The notes: generated by a model not told the origin, from the sequence alone. DNA of 23,805 bases from Isoetes engelmannii (GCA_011763485.2 JAANSK020245276.1:1-23805), one strand, 5' to 3'; positions 1 to 11,137 are shown, numbered from the stretch's first letter. Numbers and translations: made by a program.

Positions 1-7
1 TAAAACA

Positions 8-17
8 GATTGAACTT
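8..17. repeat. Left target-site duplication of the LINE
   Basis: GATTGAACTT, identical to 5841-5850. With two mismatches the match extends leftwards to 16 bp (2-17 against 5835-5850), which would make the duplication longer and the A tail end at about 5834. Confidence 0.8.
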
Positions 18-113
18 GAGAATCTGGATGTCTGGAGATAGCGCAGGCGCTGTTGTGAGGCGGTGGTGGTGAAGCTACGGTCTGGTGATTGTGATCTGGA
101 GAAATCGGCCTCT

Positions 114-1983
114 ATGGCTCCTGCCAGATCGATTTCCCAACCCAAGGGAGATGGTTTTTTGGGATCCCATGGTCTGGGGTTGAAACCCCGGGATATAGCC
201 AGGAGGAAGAGCTCCTCGGATAAGGGGCTCGCTTTGGTTGATGGAGGGGAGAATTCAAAAGGCGCGGATCTGGGTGGGCAGCGGGATGTGCAAGTTGGTT
301 CTGGATCTAGGATGGTGGCAAAGCGGCATATGCTGGCGGAGATGAGGTCGTTGTTGGAAACTCCTTCTGGTGACCGGTATGTAGATTGCTCTCTTTTTCA
401 ATTTGATTCTGTAGCTTCTGTAGATTGTGTTTTAGCAACCCCGGGATTGGAAACTCCGGTTGCGTTGCCTGCAAGCATGCCACCGCTTGAGACGGGGTCT
501 GCAATTCCTTCTGACCCAACAGTAGGGGCCGAATTGGCTGTAAGGGAAGAGGTTGTAGATGTAAACGTGGCTGTAAGGGAAGAATCGGGGCACGAAAGGC
601 TAGATAGTGACAAGGGGCAGCGTAGTATGGCTGTTGGGGAATGTATGTGCATCCACAAAGGGGTGCGATTGAATGCTTCCCAGGATGCTAGGATCGGTGT
701 CCCCAATTCGGTCCGCCCCGCTTGGAAGTCCAATGACACAGTCTCTCGCCTTAAGAATACTTGGCCAGGCTTTTTGGACTGGATTAAGCGCAAGGCCCCT
801 GATCATAGGAATGCCTGGGTGGAAGAGGCCTTGAGGTTTGTACAGGATAATCATTTAGCAGACTTGCAGGCTGCGCTTCCGGCTGGCCCATGGATTGACA
901 TCGATCGCGTCCGCCATATTTAGACTATCGAGAATTTAGTTTCTTGTGCTGTGTTGAGTTATTTTACAGGTATTATTCTTGATACACGGAGGTTTAGTTT
1001 CTGGCTTTCAGGGCATTTGAAGTGTCTTGGTCTACCCAGGTACCAATCATTGAAATTTTTACCAAATAAATTCTTCCTTATCATGTTTGAGACAGAGTCC
1101 TCGATGCGCCATCTGGTCAACCGAGGGGCGGATACTTTAGGAGAGGCTTATGTTTTGTATCAGTATTACACCCCGGCTATGTCCACTAGCTCTCTTACTG
1201 CTGTGACAATCCCATCTTGGTTTGAAATTCAGGATGTTCCTCCGGATATGATGGTTCCTGATTTCTTGGTCTCTATGGCTAATGGTCTAGGGGTGCATCT
1301 GGCTCATTCTATTGTACAGTTCCCCTGGATTTGTGTTGCTTTGCCAGCTTTGCAGCCCATACCCACCTCTCTTCCTGTGCGTAGTGGGTCACTTTCTCTT
1401 CCAGTTGAAGCTTCCGAATGGTGCAGAGATCCAGCGCATGTTGCCGTCTATTGCACTACCGGGTGCCCCTGATGCTGATGTTGCACATGTTCCGGTGAAA
1501 GCCGGTGATGATCCAGTTGGAGTCGGTGAGCCGTGTAGTGAAAGTAGTGATCCCACATGCAGTGCCTCAGATGGTGGTGTTGGGCGGAGTGGTGCGGTGC
1601 GTGTTACAGGCTCAGGTATGGGTCGTGGTGGCCTAGCTCGCAGTCCAGATAGGGGGGCTGCTACCCGCACGGGTGAGGGCAATGATGGCTCAGGTGGGGG
1701 CGGGGCTTCAGGCCCGGAGGACGGTCCTGGGGGGGTGTTGGATGGCCTGGTCAGGGATGGCTCTCAGGTTAGGCAGGCAGCCCGAGTTTGACAGGCATCT
1801 CGGGGTCCTAGGATGCTGCATGCTGCCCATGGTGAGCGGAAGAATGAGGATGGTGCGGGCCGTGAGGTGAGCCGGTTGGTGAGTTGGGAAGATAGGGTTG
1901 ATCACATTTCTGTGATTAATCCGTTGGCATTCGAGGAGGACACTGTGAGCAGGGAGATGGGTTGTGCTCTTCCTGCAGGATGA
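114..1983 (+). pseudogene. LINE ORF1 (gag-like RNA-binding protein), broken
   Basis: ORF1 of the LINE, expected to encode the nucleic-acid-binding chaperone of the retrotransposition particle. The reading frame is open from 42; the first ATG, in a good context, is at 114. The frame is cut by a TAG at 921-923 but continues directly behind it with sequence resembling the DUF4283-type core of plant LINE ORF1 proteins (about 1020-1330; FLIMFETESSMRHLV, then WFEIQDVPPDMMVP). Between about 1325 and 1440 the frame moves by one. The new frame encodes a Gly/Ser/Asp-rich tail, crosses a TGA at 1789-1791 and ends at TGA 1981-1983, overlapping the ORF2 ATG as ATGA. No CCHC knuckle was seen. The family call is from length, position and the DUF4283-like stretch, so it is less sure than ORF2. 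Confidence 0.7.
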
Positions 1984-4900
1984 ATAGGTCGATCCTAAGC
2001 TGGAATGTGAGGGGGAGGGGGAGGTTTCTAGCAGTAAGCGGGCCCGCATTTCCTTGGCTCTGCGCCAGTTGCGTCCGGATATTGTTTGCATTCAGGAGCA
2101 TAAGTGTCATCAAGGGGATATGTCTCAGCTGATGGATATGGTTGGTAGGCAATTGGCCTGTATTGCCTCTTCCTCTGGGCAGACTAGTGGGGGTACTTTG
2201 ATTGCTTGGAAAATAGATGTGCATGTTACGTACTCTGTGGCGGATAAGTTTGGTAGGTGGGTCATAATCAAGTGGCTTGAGGGAGGGCAGGAGTGGGGGA
2301 TGGTGAATGTTTATGCCCCAAACCAGCCATCTCAGCGGGGTGCTTTGTGGGCCACCATTAGGAATAAGCTGCGGAGCCTTGGTGGATTGAAGTGGCTTGG
2401 CTATTGTTAGGTGATTTCAACATGGTGGAGCGGGATGAGGATCGTTCAGGCTCTGGCACTCAGGTGGTGCAAGGATTTGAGAGGGACCAGTGGTCAAGGT
2501 TGTTACAGGACTTGGCCTTGGTTGAGGTGCCTGGTGATTTGACGTTTACTTACTGTAATAGGCAGGTTGGGGCTGGCCGGGCCTATGCTCGGCATGATAG
2601 GTGTTATGCTTCTCCTCGTGCTTCAGATGGGGCCTCCGCTCTGCGTAGGAGTAACATTTTATCTTCTTCCATCTCGGATCATTATCCGCAGGTGTTGTCT
2701 AGCCAGGGTGTTGCTACTTTCAAGCCTTCCAGGATGGTGTTTCGCTTGAATACCCGTTTCTTGATGGATGAGGAGTTTTCATCTCGGTGTCAGGAGTTGT
2801 GGCTTGACACCTTCTCTTCTGCTAGTGGTATGTCTGGGATGGTGACGGCCCTAGCCAGGGTGAAGCAATTTGCGAAAGTCTTTGGTAGGCAGCGGGTTCA
2901 GCAGGAGCGACGAGAGCTGCATTTGCTTTACCAGGAGTTGGCTTCGGGCGCAGCCTTCTGATGGCGTTTGGAAGAATGAGGTGCTGTGGGAAATCATTTC
3001 CCTTGAGCAGGTTAAAGTGCGAGAGGCGCGGGTGAAGGCAGGCCTAACTTGGTTGAAGGAGGGGGATAGTAGCTTATCTGTTTTCTTTAGGGCGGCGAGG
3101 CAGCGTCAGTATGCAGCAGCTATGACGTTCCTTACCTTGCCATATGGTCACTCCTTGGTGTTTCCGCTTGATTTGCGGAGGTATGTGCATGATCATTTTT
3201 CGGTGTTCTTTGCTCAGCGCCCTTCGCCCTATGAGCAGGAAACGCAGAAGCTTGTTTTGGCAGTTGTTAAGCCTTCTATTCTGCCCCATCAGCGCGATAG
3301 CTTGGAGCAGGACCTCTCTAGGGAGGATCTTGTGGCTGCATGCATGTGCATGGCCAAGGATAAGTGTCATGGGTTGGATGGTATCCCGGTGGAGTTCTTC
3401 AGACCTATTGGGAGTGGGCCGGAGAGTCAGTGTATCAGGTTTATTTGGAGGTGTTGTGCTCTTCTCAGTTGGATAGCATTCTTAACACTACTTGCATCTC
3501 CTTGATCCCCAAGGTCAAGCAACCTTCCACAATCAGTGATTGGAGGCCGATCTCTTTGTTGTCCTCTGTGTATAAGATTATTGCGAAGGCCTTGGCGGAA
3601 AAGCTCAAGCTGGTTCTGACCTCCTCCATTAGTAAGGTGCAGTCTGGTTTTATCCCGAGGAGGAATATTTTGAGTAATGTTGCAGCAGCTTATGAGGGTC
3701 TGTATTGGGCTAGGAGGACTGGCCAGGGGATTGCCTATCTTAAGCTGGATATTGCTAAGGCGTATGATAGTGTGCGTTGAGTATTTCTGTCTGGTATGCT
3801 CTTAGCCATGGGGTGTGGCCCCCGCTTTACGGACATTGTTATTTCATAGGTCTGCGCGTGCTACAGTGGTATGTCTGGACGAGGCGTTGTCTCAGCTCTC
3901 TCAGCTGCTCTTGTTGGCGGTGGAGGAAGGTGTCGTGGATGGTCTTCGCATGCAAGATGGCAGTCAGCAGATCATCAACCAGTTTGCAGACGACACTTTC
4001 CTCTTTCTGGCGGCGGAGGAGGGGAATTTGCGCAATGGGAATGGCATGCTGGATATGTTTTCTTTGGCATTTGGTTGCCTTTTAAATTGGGGTAAGTGCT
4101 CGGCATGGTGGGCCTTGCAGAGTCTGCCTCCACTTTGTCTGTCTCTCTTTCCTTGGAAGGTGCTTCCCGCAAATGCATGCACCAGGCTTATGGGTATCCC
4201 CTTTGGGGGGGACATTTCCTTGGGCAGAGTGTGGGATGAGATTCTTTAGGGATTGCAGAAGCACCTTAATTGATGGAAGGGTAGCAAGCTTTCTATGGCA
4301 GGCAGGATCATTGTGGCTAAGTCTGTGCAGTGTAGCACTCATGTGTATTATACGGCGTCCGCTATGTTAGCCCCTGAGAGTAAGATGCGGGAGTTGGATA
4401 AGATTGTTCACAACTTCGTCTGGGGAGGGGATTCTGAGGGAGCAGTGGTGAAAGTGGCTGGGTGGAAGTGCCTTCGCCCTCGGGAGGATGGGGGCCTGGC
4501 CATTTTAGATCTGGCTTTGCATAGCAAGGTGCTGATTTCCAATTTTGTCTGGAGCATCCTTCACGAAGAGGCTTTGTCGCCAGGTGCTGCCTTGCTTACT
4601 CAATCCCTTGGCAGCTGTATTGCCCTTGGGAAGCCTCTTGTTTCAGTGAAGCTGCCTTGGGCCTTGTTGTATGGTCTTGATCCTTTTCCGCATGCATCCC
4701 CTTTTCTCAGAGGTGTGTTGCGGGCTTGGGATCATGTGCAAGTACTTTTCTAGTTGGATTATGCTGGAGTATTCCATCACACCTCTCCTTTCCTATGGGT
4801 TCCTTTGCCTCCAGCTCATTTGCCCTTGGCCGCCACCATGCACGCCCGGACACAGGCCCGCTGGACCAGGGCAACAGTTTGCACCTTGGAGAGTTGGTAC

Positions 4901-5676
4901 TGGGATGGTCAGGTGGCTCTCTGGGATTTCTTTCGGGCATGGTTTGGCCTTAGGGCTAGTGATCGGGCTATCTGGGAGCAGGTGGCGGCTGCTATTCCTC
5001 CTGCTTCAGGAGGATGTGGTTGTTCGGGTTTGGAAGGCCCACCCTGATGTTGTTGCCTCCTGCTTTGTTAGCTCTTGCTATCGGACATTGGTTATTCATA
5101 ACACTCTTCCTCCTCCGGACAAGTGGTCCCTGCAGCTTCAGGGTTCACATTGGCGTGCTGTCTGGACATGGACCTGGGACTCTCTTCCCCCACCGAAGGT
5201 CAGGGTCCTCCTATGGCAGGTGGTGCACCGTTGTATCCGGGTGAACATCCTTGTAGTCCGGTTTCTGCCAGGGGTGAGTCCTCTTTGCCCTTGCTGTGGT
5301 GTTCGGCGTGAATCCATTGAGCATTGTCTGATACTATATCCCCACTTAAGGCGCCTGGGATTGGGTCAGGGCCTTGTTTCAGGTCAGGCTGTCTAGTCAG
5401 CAGCTGCTTCTCCATCTATATCCGGCTTCTTGGTCCTCTCTTAAGAAGCGGGCTTTGCATTTGTGTGTGGCTTGGTTGGTTTGGTTGGTTTGGAAACGGC
5501 GCCGCTTGTGGGTGTTTCAGGGGATTCAGCATCCTTCGGCCTCTCTTGTCCCTCGGCTTAGACATAAGCTATTCCAGAGTTTCCTTGTGTTCTGTGGTGC
5601 TGCAGAGAGTAAGTTCTTCATCTGGCGGGATCTTCTGCGGATTGTGGACGAGAATGGTGAGTTTGTATATATCTAG
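1980..5676 (+). pseudogene. LINE ORF2 (endonuclease/reverse transcriptase), broken
   Basis: Polyprotein that nicks target DNA and reverse transcribes the LINE RNA. It starts with ATG 1980 and SILSWNVRG, the usual LINE endonuclease N terminus. The frame changes near 2026 before RPDIVCIQEHK, near 2395 before LLLGDFNM, near 2948, and near 3405 after DGIPVEFF. The endonuclease Glu (IQE), Asp (GDFN) and His (SDHYP) are all present. RT follows: ISLIPKV, DWRPISLLSSVYKI, QSGFI, then LDIAKAYDSV (first catalytic Asp, about 3748) and FADD at 3983-3994. A TGA at 3778-3780 and a frame change lie between those RT motifs. Further stops are at 4247, 4271 and 4751. The LSMAGR motif, a WVW-like thumb region and a zinc-finger RVT region (5150-5330: LLWQVVHRCIRVNI, CPCC, RESIEHC) follow, with two more frame changes near 5000 and 5370. 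The end at 5676 belongs to the final frame. At least seven frame changes make it a clear pseudogene. Confidence 0.92.
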
Positions 5677-5817
5677 TGATGTAGGTGGCTTGGTTTTTGT
5701 GTGTAGCTATTCTTTGCGGGGTGATGAGATATTTCTGCTTCTTCGAGGCAGTCCCCTTTCCTCCTCACTTAGTTTGTATCATTACCATCCTTTAATATAT
5801 TGGTGACTTAGTCCTTC

Positions 5818-5833
5818 AAAAAAAAAAAAAAAA
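5818..5833 (+). other. Poly(A) tail of the LINE
   Basis: Sixteen A residues following GTCCTTC. The same 3' end, GTCCTTCAAAA, occurs in the second LINE at the right end of the window on the other strand. Confidence 0.9.
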
Positions 5834-5840
5834 GAAAAGG

Positions 5841-5850
5841 GATTGAACTT
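5841..5850. repeat. Right target-site duplication of the LINE
   Basis: GATTGAACTT, identical to 8-17, directly after the poly(A) tail and a short A/G stretch. It fixes the 3' boundary of the LINE. Confidence 0.8.
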
Positions 5851-7276
5851 ATCAAATTAACATAGTGCAATATATTTGTGTATTGTATTGGCATGAAACA
5901 TCTTTTCTTTCTGATATTCCAATTCAACTCGGCAAGCCTAGAATTTCCATTAAAAAACTCCAAGCGGAGGAAGAAAGAAGGTCGCAGGTAGGAGCACAAA
6001 CAACCTATAGACTAAGAAAAATGCATGAATAACATTGCATTGCATGCTAACAATCTGAAGTCATAAGCTACAGAATATGGATACCCATCATTGAATCAGA
6101 TTGCAGAATGATGTCGATATTGATAGTACAACAAACTCTACAATCAAAACCGAACGAATTGAGACAAGGATTACTTTCATACCTTGTTGCTTTCATATGG
6201 ATGGAAGATATGAAGCTCACCTTCAAATAACATGATGTCGAGCTAAAGCTGGAACCTGTAGCAGAGGTTCCTGTAATGCTGGAGACATCGTAGTCCTGTA
6301 ATGATGTGTTCTTAGACACGATCGTCACTTGCTTCTTAATTACAATCATTCTTGTGTTTGTGCATTTTCATTATATCATAATGTAAGATTTGCCTGCATA
6401 GATAAGATCGATGGCAACAGAGGAATTCCACTTGGACTTTAAAGCTCCACAGCATGTTCCCATGTTGTTACCATGCACATTATTGCATCCATGTTTTACA
6501 TCCATGTTTTAGACCTTGGAGGTGTCAATATGTGGAACCTTTGCAGGAACAGAGATCAACTATGAAAAATCCATTTACCTTTGTCGAGACAAAAACCTAT
6601 AGAATTGAGGGGACTTGGCTTGAGTATATGATATGTAGCACGTTACTTTGCCTCTCAGGTTGGTAACAAAGGGCAGAATCGGAATCCCCTGGAAAAGCAG
6701 CGGCATACATATAACATTTGAACTTGCATGTAACATCATGGCATTTAACATCGTCCTCAGCAAGGTAATTGTATCTCTTACTGGCCCTCTCAGAAAAAGT
6801 TTACGACTTTAATGCGACATAAGAGATTCCGGAGACGTCACATGATCTTGGTTATATTGTCTCAATTTTTCAAACCATATAACACCTACTATGACCAAGT
6901 AAAGCCTCATCTGCAACATTAGTATCGTCTAAAATTAGGATCTCGCATATACAAGAATATCCCATCAACTCCTTCGTCCTCTGCTTCTATGTAGCATACT
7001 TCACATGTCAAACCCTACAATAGCTACAAAAATCACACATTAAGGGAATTCAATGGCAAAACATGTGTCCTTGTACTTGTGTAGAACTTAATAGTTAAAT
7101 TCAACTTGATGTTTAAATCATAAACGTTGAAGCCAAACGTGAATAAGTTGCTCTTTTATACATATAGCCTGGACAATCTTCCGGGTGATTTATGTATTAA
7201 TGGAAAACTTGTGCCAAGTCAACTGGCCCCCCAATGCATCATTCATTAGGATATCTAAAATAAAATAGCCCTTATG
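5851..7276. other. AT-rich intergenic DNA, no gene seen
   Basis: No reading frame here resembles a known protein. A minus-strand open frame around 6236-6349 ends in a good-looking splice donor (AAG|GTGAGC), but no partner exon was found. A 13-bp direct duplication (CATCCATGTTTTA twice) lies near 6487-6512. Confidence 0.6.
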
Positions 7277-7318
7277 CAAAATCAGACATGTGAGTTTTTC
7301 TATGGGCTTGTCCATGGG

Positions 7319-7327
7319 CAAAATCAA
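7319..7327. repeat. Left 9-bp target-site duplication of the hairpin element
   Basis: CAAAATCAA, identical to 7768-7776. Confidence 0.8.
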
Positions 7328-7767
7328 GGGAAAGTTACTGAAATACCCTTACTGTTTATTGAAATTACCAAAATGCCCCTCAACCAAGGGCATTTCGGTA
7401 AAAATAATCATAACTTTTTTATGATAATCCAAATGCAGATATGCCCTTCTAACAAATTGGAGAGAATGATGAGGGCTTTCCAATAAGTATAAGATCGTTT
7501 GAATTGGACTTGCTGGTGTAAAGTTATGTTGTCTTGAATTCTTAAAATTTTAAGAGCAGAATATGTCATAACTTAATGATGCGATCTTGAAATCAAGTGA
7601 TATTACACCTGTTGGAAATCTCTCATCATTGTCTATAATTCATTTGAAGGGCACATTTGCATTCGGATTATCAAAACAAAGTTATTCACATTTTTACCAA
7701 AATGCCCCTGGTTGAGGGGCATTTTGGTAATTTCAGTAAACAATAAGGGTATTTCAGTAACTTTCCC
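7328..7767. mobile_element. Hairpin Mutator-like MITE, 440 bp, with no loop
   Basis: A foldback DNA element. The left end begins GGGAAAGTTACTGAAATACC and the right end is its reverse complement. The first ~75 bp of the two arms differ at about four positions (third shared block: ACCAAAATGCCCCTCAACCA). The inverted similarity continues, weaker, to the exact centre, where CTTAAAATTTTAAG (7541-7554) is a perfect palindrome centred at 7547.5, the midpoint of the element. The 9-bp direct repeat CAAAATCAA flanks it at 7319-7327 and 7768-7776. A 9-bp duplication with long G-initial terminal repeats is the signature of Mutator-like elements. There is no transposase, so it is non-autonomous. Confidence 0.88.
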
Positions 7768-7776
7768 CAAAATCAA
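7768..7776. repeat. Right 9-bp target-site duplication of the hairpin element
   Basis: CAAAATCAA, identical to 7319-7327. The bases after it (CATGTGGG) also match a second, more distant left copy at 7277-7294. Confidence 0.8.
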
Positions 7777-10083
7777 ACATGTGGGCCTCTCTTGTTGGCT
7801 GATCCAAATCAATATGGACTACCAAACCAATGTAGACTCCATTGAGTAGTAGAAATTACCTGCTTCTTCTAAAAGTTAAAGAGCAATGATGTGAATTGAA
7901 CAAAGCCGACGTTTAGACAGAGAGATGATTCACACCTTACTTGTATAGCTTCAAAATCACACAGAGCGAAGGGGTGCAATTGCTTCAAATAGGACCCATA
8001 GCTTTCTAGCAATATCTTCAAAACCAAAAGGATGCAACCCTGTAAAAGTAAAACAGAAGTACATGATATGGCCATTTAATGTTATCTATGGATTCAGAAA
8101 AATAAAAGGCCTTGCACAACCAAGCTCCACCCTAGACCAGATTATAACAAAAATGGACATGAACCATCTACCTACATTCTAGAACACATACATAAAAATA
8201 AGAATGAAACAAACCTGAAATAATTGATCTATACTCTGGAGCAGAGGAAGCATTAATACAACTACTTGCAGACATGTTTGAGGTGACAGCAATTGTTGAT
8301 ATATATGTGATTTTTATTTGAAGATGCTTGAAACCTAAGAAAACAACATCTTCTATTAATGTTTCTGCAATACCCTTAATCAGATAAGACACTACCACAT
8401 AATGTATGCTGAACCAGAAAACACAATGGAACAAATGTAAAACGTATCGACATGCTATGCTCAAGAAGCTCCAAAAAGTCGAAATGGATTTTTCAAAAAT
8501 ACTCAAGAGTGGCTGAGTTTCATGTTGAAATGCTTTGCACATATTTCTTAGGAATAAAACAATCCTCTAACAATCAATGGACACACTATTTCGATCTGAC
8601 GTACAAATCAAGACGCAGATAAAAACCTTTGAAGCTCAAAACCATGTCATATCTACAAACATATTTCACACTATAAAATAGTGTCCGAAGACCAAAATCC
8701 AAAATAACTGCAACTGAATTAAGGAGCGAATCAGCGTGAGAAATCAAGTTTATATGAGCCTCCAAATGCAAATGGTTAAAATGAGAATGCCCAGTGCATC
8801 GAAACTAGCCGATTAGGCTCTGCAAGCCAAGCTAGTCGCCAAAACTACAAGATGAACGTGGATCTATGCAATCGGAATGCGCAATATAATGTTCAATGCA
8901 TAAAGGGGGGAAGATTCGTGGCATGCATCTTGTCTCTCATGCGGTTGACATCCTCGATTTGGTCAAAACTCATGCATCGTACTCCGGAAAACCCCTAATT
9001 AAAATCATATCAAAAAAGCCTTTCCCGATTTTTGGAAACTCGAAATACTTTCCGGCTGCCAAAATCCTTTCAAACCTTAGGAAATAAGGTTAGACAAAAT
9101 AAAAAAAAGTCTTCCTCCAGAACGAAAAAATCCAAATTTAAACAATAGATATAATATAATAGATTTTTTAACGTCGTGAAGACCAAGAGGTTGTTTGTAA
9201 TGGTCCTTAATTATGTCAGTTTTTCCAATCGCTGTAGAAGAGTGCATTCTTTGTGGATAAACTTTTTTATCGTCTCTTCCGAGCGTACGATGTAATGGCC
9301 AAATTAATTTATGTACAACATACAAAAATTGTTAGGAGGAATCTACGGACAAATTATAAATCCTGGCTTGAAAACTATAATTTTGTACAGTTTCTGCAAT
9401 TGATGTTGTTCTCCCCTATACGCAAGTCATGTCTACGCATGTCCCCTCTAGTTGGAGACGTTTATCTTGTGGTTGTTGAAGTTGGTCATATATGATATTC
9501 ATTCATTTATTTAAGTCTAATAGACTTGTTTCAACCAAAAGTTTATTTATTTGTCATTGCAACCACCATGGGTCACTGCATGAATATATTGATGCAAGTG
9601 TACAGGCTGAGGATGATATGAATATGGTAACTCGTGGGAATGGTCTAGATGTTGATTATGGTGAAATTAACATGGGGAGCAAAGCTAGGGTAAGATATGG
9701 GGTTCTTGGAAATATCCTGCAGAGTAAGAGATTGCATGATTGATCGCATGCATTCTCGCCGATGAACGCCAGAGTTTAGGGCTCTTGAATAAGCACAAAA
9801 TGGATCGGCAGATAGTGCAAGCTTACTTGATCATGTTTTCAATGTTCTAGACTCTACCAGAACCCGCAAAACCCATCCAGTATTCTATCACATGGAGTAT
9901 GTAGGTACTCTGCTCCTAAACAAATTTGTGTTTCGATGCCTACTTTGAAGATTTAAAAAAGGTTTCAATTACTTATCTACCATTTGTCTTACTAGAAAAG
10001 ATCTTGTTACAGATTCTTCGAGTAGGAGGACTTTGCATCCTGATTGGGCTATGTTTTTAGTTGCACAAGTAAGACATGTTTAT
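7777..10083. other. AT-rich intergenic DNA, no gene seen
   Basis: About 2.3 kb with only short open frames and none that resembles a known family. A 108-bp stop-free stretch at 8214-8321 (+) was considered and not called. Confidence 0.6.
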
Positions 10084-10110
10084 GACTAGACTAGACTAGA
10101 CTAGACTAGA
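10084..10110. repeat. GACTA microsatellite
   Basis: Five perfect copies of the pentamer GACTA followed by GA. Confidence 0.9.
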
Positions 10111-10749
10111 TTTCATGAAGTGTACAGATTCTTGGGAGTAGCAAATGCGGAGTCACAATGCATCTTATAAGGGGCCAGTTTATTCCAGCAAAAATTTGAT
10201 GATATTTTAGCTCTACAACCTCCCTTCTAAAACCCAGTCATTTGATTGAACATTTGGCAAGTAGAGCCTTCGTAATCCCTTTTGCTTGTAATGTCTGTAA
10301 CCGAGAGTTTGGATTTGTTAACTAGTTTGACCTCAAGTTCTACATTGTAGAATGCTTCTTGCTTTTTCTTGGCACACTCCACTATGTGGTAAACATCAAA
10401 TCATATTCTTGTTTAATATGTTTGTTTAACAGTTGAATTTTTCCACACAATATCGAGCCACAAGTAGGCGTGTTGGAATATCCAGCCACAACAAGTCTCT
10501 GAAATTGTCTTGAAGCTAATGAAAGGGATGAGCAATTTGTTGCAAACAACTATTTTTCTTTTAAATATACTAGAAGAAAAGGTGTACAATCCATTTCAGT
10601 TTTGTGTGAATACAAAAGGCATTGTCTCTTGATAATCGAGATCTTATTTATTTTGTTTACTCTACTATGCTAGGGATGATGTTGCATGAACTTTCTAAGT
10701 ATAGTACCAAGGATGAGTTTGTAGTTGTTGTCTCTCAAATTTGAATTCA
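10111..10749. other. AT-rich intergenic DNA, no gene seen
   Basis: No convincing reading frame, RNA gene or terminal repeats were seen. Confidence 0.55.
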
Positions 10750-10840
10750 AGTCTATTGCAATTATAGGCCTAGATATATCTTAATTTGTGTAGTCTATTA
10801 AAATTATAAGCCTAGACGCATCGTTATTAATTTGTGTACT
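10750..10840. repeat. Degenerate ~43-bp tandem duplication
   Basis: Two adjoining copies, each starting AGTCTATT and carrying AATTATARGCCTAGA followed by TTAATTTGTGTA. The copies differ by several substitutions and a small indel. Confidence 0.7.
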
Positions 10841-11048
10841 GTGATATGGTTCGCAAGAACATGCTAAGGACTATTAGGGAGGTGGCTAAATGTACTTTAA
10901 GGTTTCAGGGTTTTGATTAGCATTCCATGAGGGCAACGATAAGGGCAACCCTCTGTGCAGCAGCACCTTGTTGTATTATGACAATGCAAAGTTCCGGCTC
11001 TAAACACAATATATCCAACAGACAAAAAACCATCAGAAAATTTCAAAT

Positions 11049-11137
11049 GGGATCTAAACACTTTGCCCAACACCAAACAGGATCTAAAGGGTTTGCCCAA
11101 CCTGACAGGATTGAGTGTTTTTTTTTTTTTTTTTTTT
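11049..11137. repeat. Short 30-bp direct repeats and a T20 tract
   Basis: GGATCTAAA followed by TTTGCCCAAC occurs twice about 30 bp apart. This is followed by 20 T at 11118-11137. On the minus strand the tract reads as poly(A), which could mark a small retroposed copy, but no flanking duplication was identified. Confidence 0.6.

Larger units (their letters stand above)
18..5833 (+). mobile_element. L1-type LINE retrotransposon, near full length, inactive
   Basis: A non-LTR retrotransposon of about 5.8 kb. In order it has a short leader, a gag-like ORF1, an ORF2 with endonuclease, reverse transcriptase and RVT zinc-finger regions, a short 3' UTR and a tail of 16 A at 5818-5833. The 10-bp word GATTGAACTT lies just before it (8-17) and just after the tail (5841-5850), as expected for target-primed reverse transcription. 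Both ORFs carry several frameshifts and stops, so this copy cannot move itself. It is clearly richer in G+C than the AT-rich DNA on its right. The family is the plant L1 lineage by domain order; no RNase H domain is visible after the RT. The start at 18 rests on the duplication; the original leader may have been longer. Confidence 0.93.

Noticed and set aside
398-793. Long antisense open frames over the LINE
   Set aside because: Shadows of the coding strand; no domain, and the sense frames carry the LINE ORF1 and ORF2 motifs.
6236-6349. Minus-strand first exon ending in AAG|GTGAGC
   Set aside because: The donor is good and an ATG is present, but no downstream exon or known domain was found before the LINE.
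8214-8321. Exon-like stop-free stretch on the plus strand (PEIIDLYSGAEEALIQ...)
   Set aside because: Only 35 codons, no recognised domain, no convincing acceptor/donor pair and no neighbouring exons.
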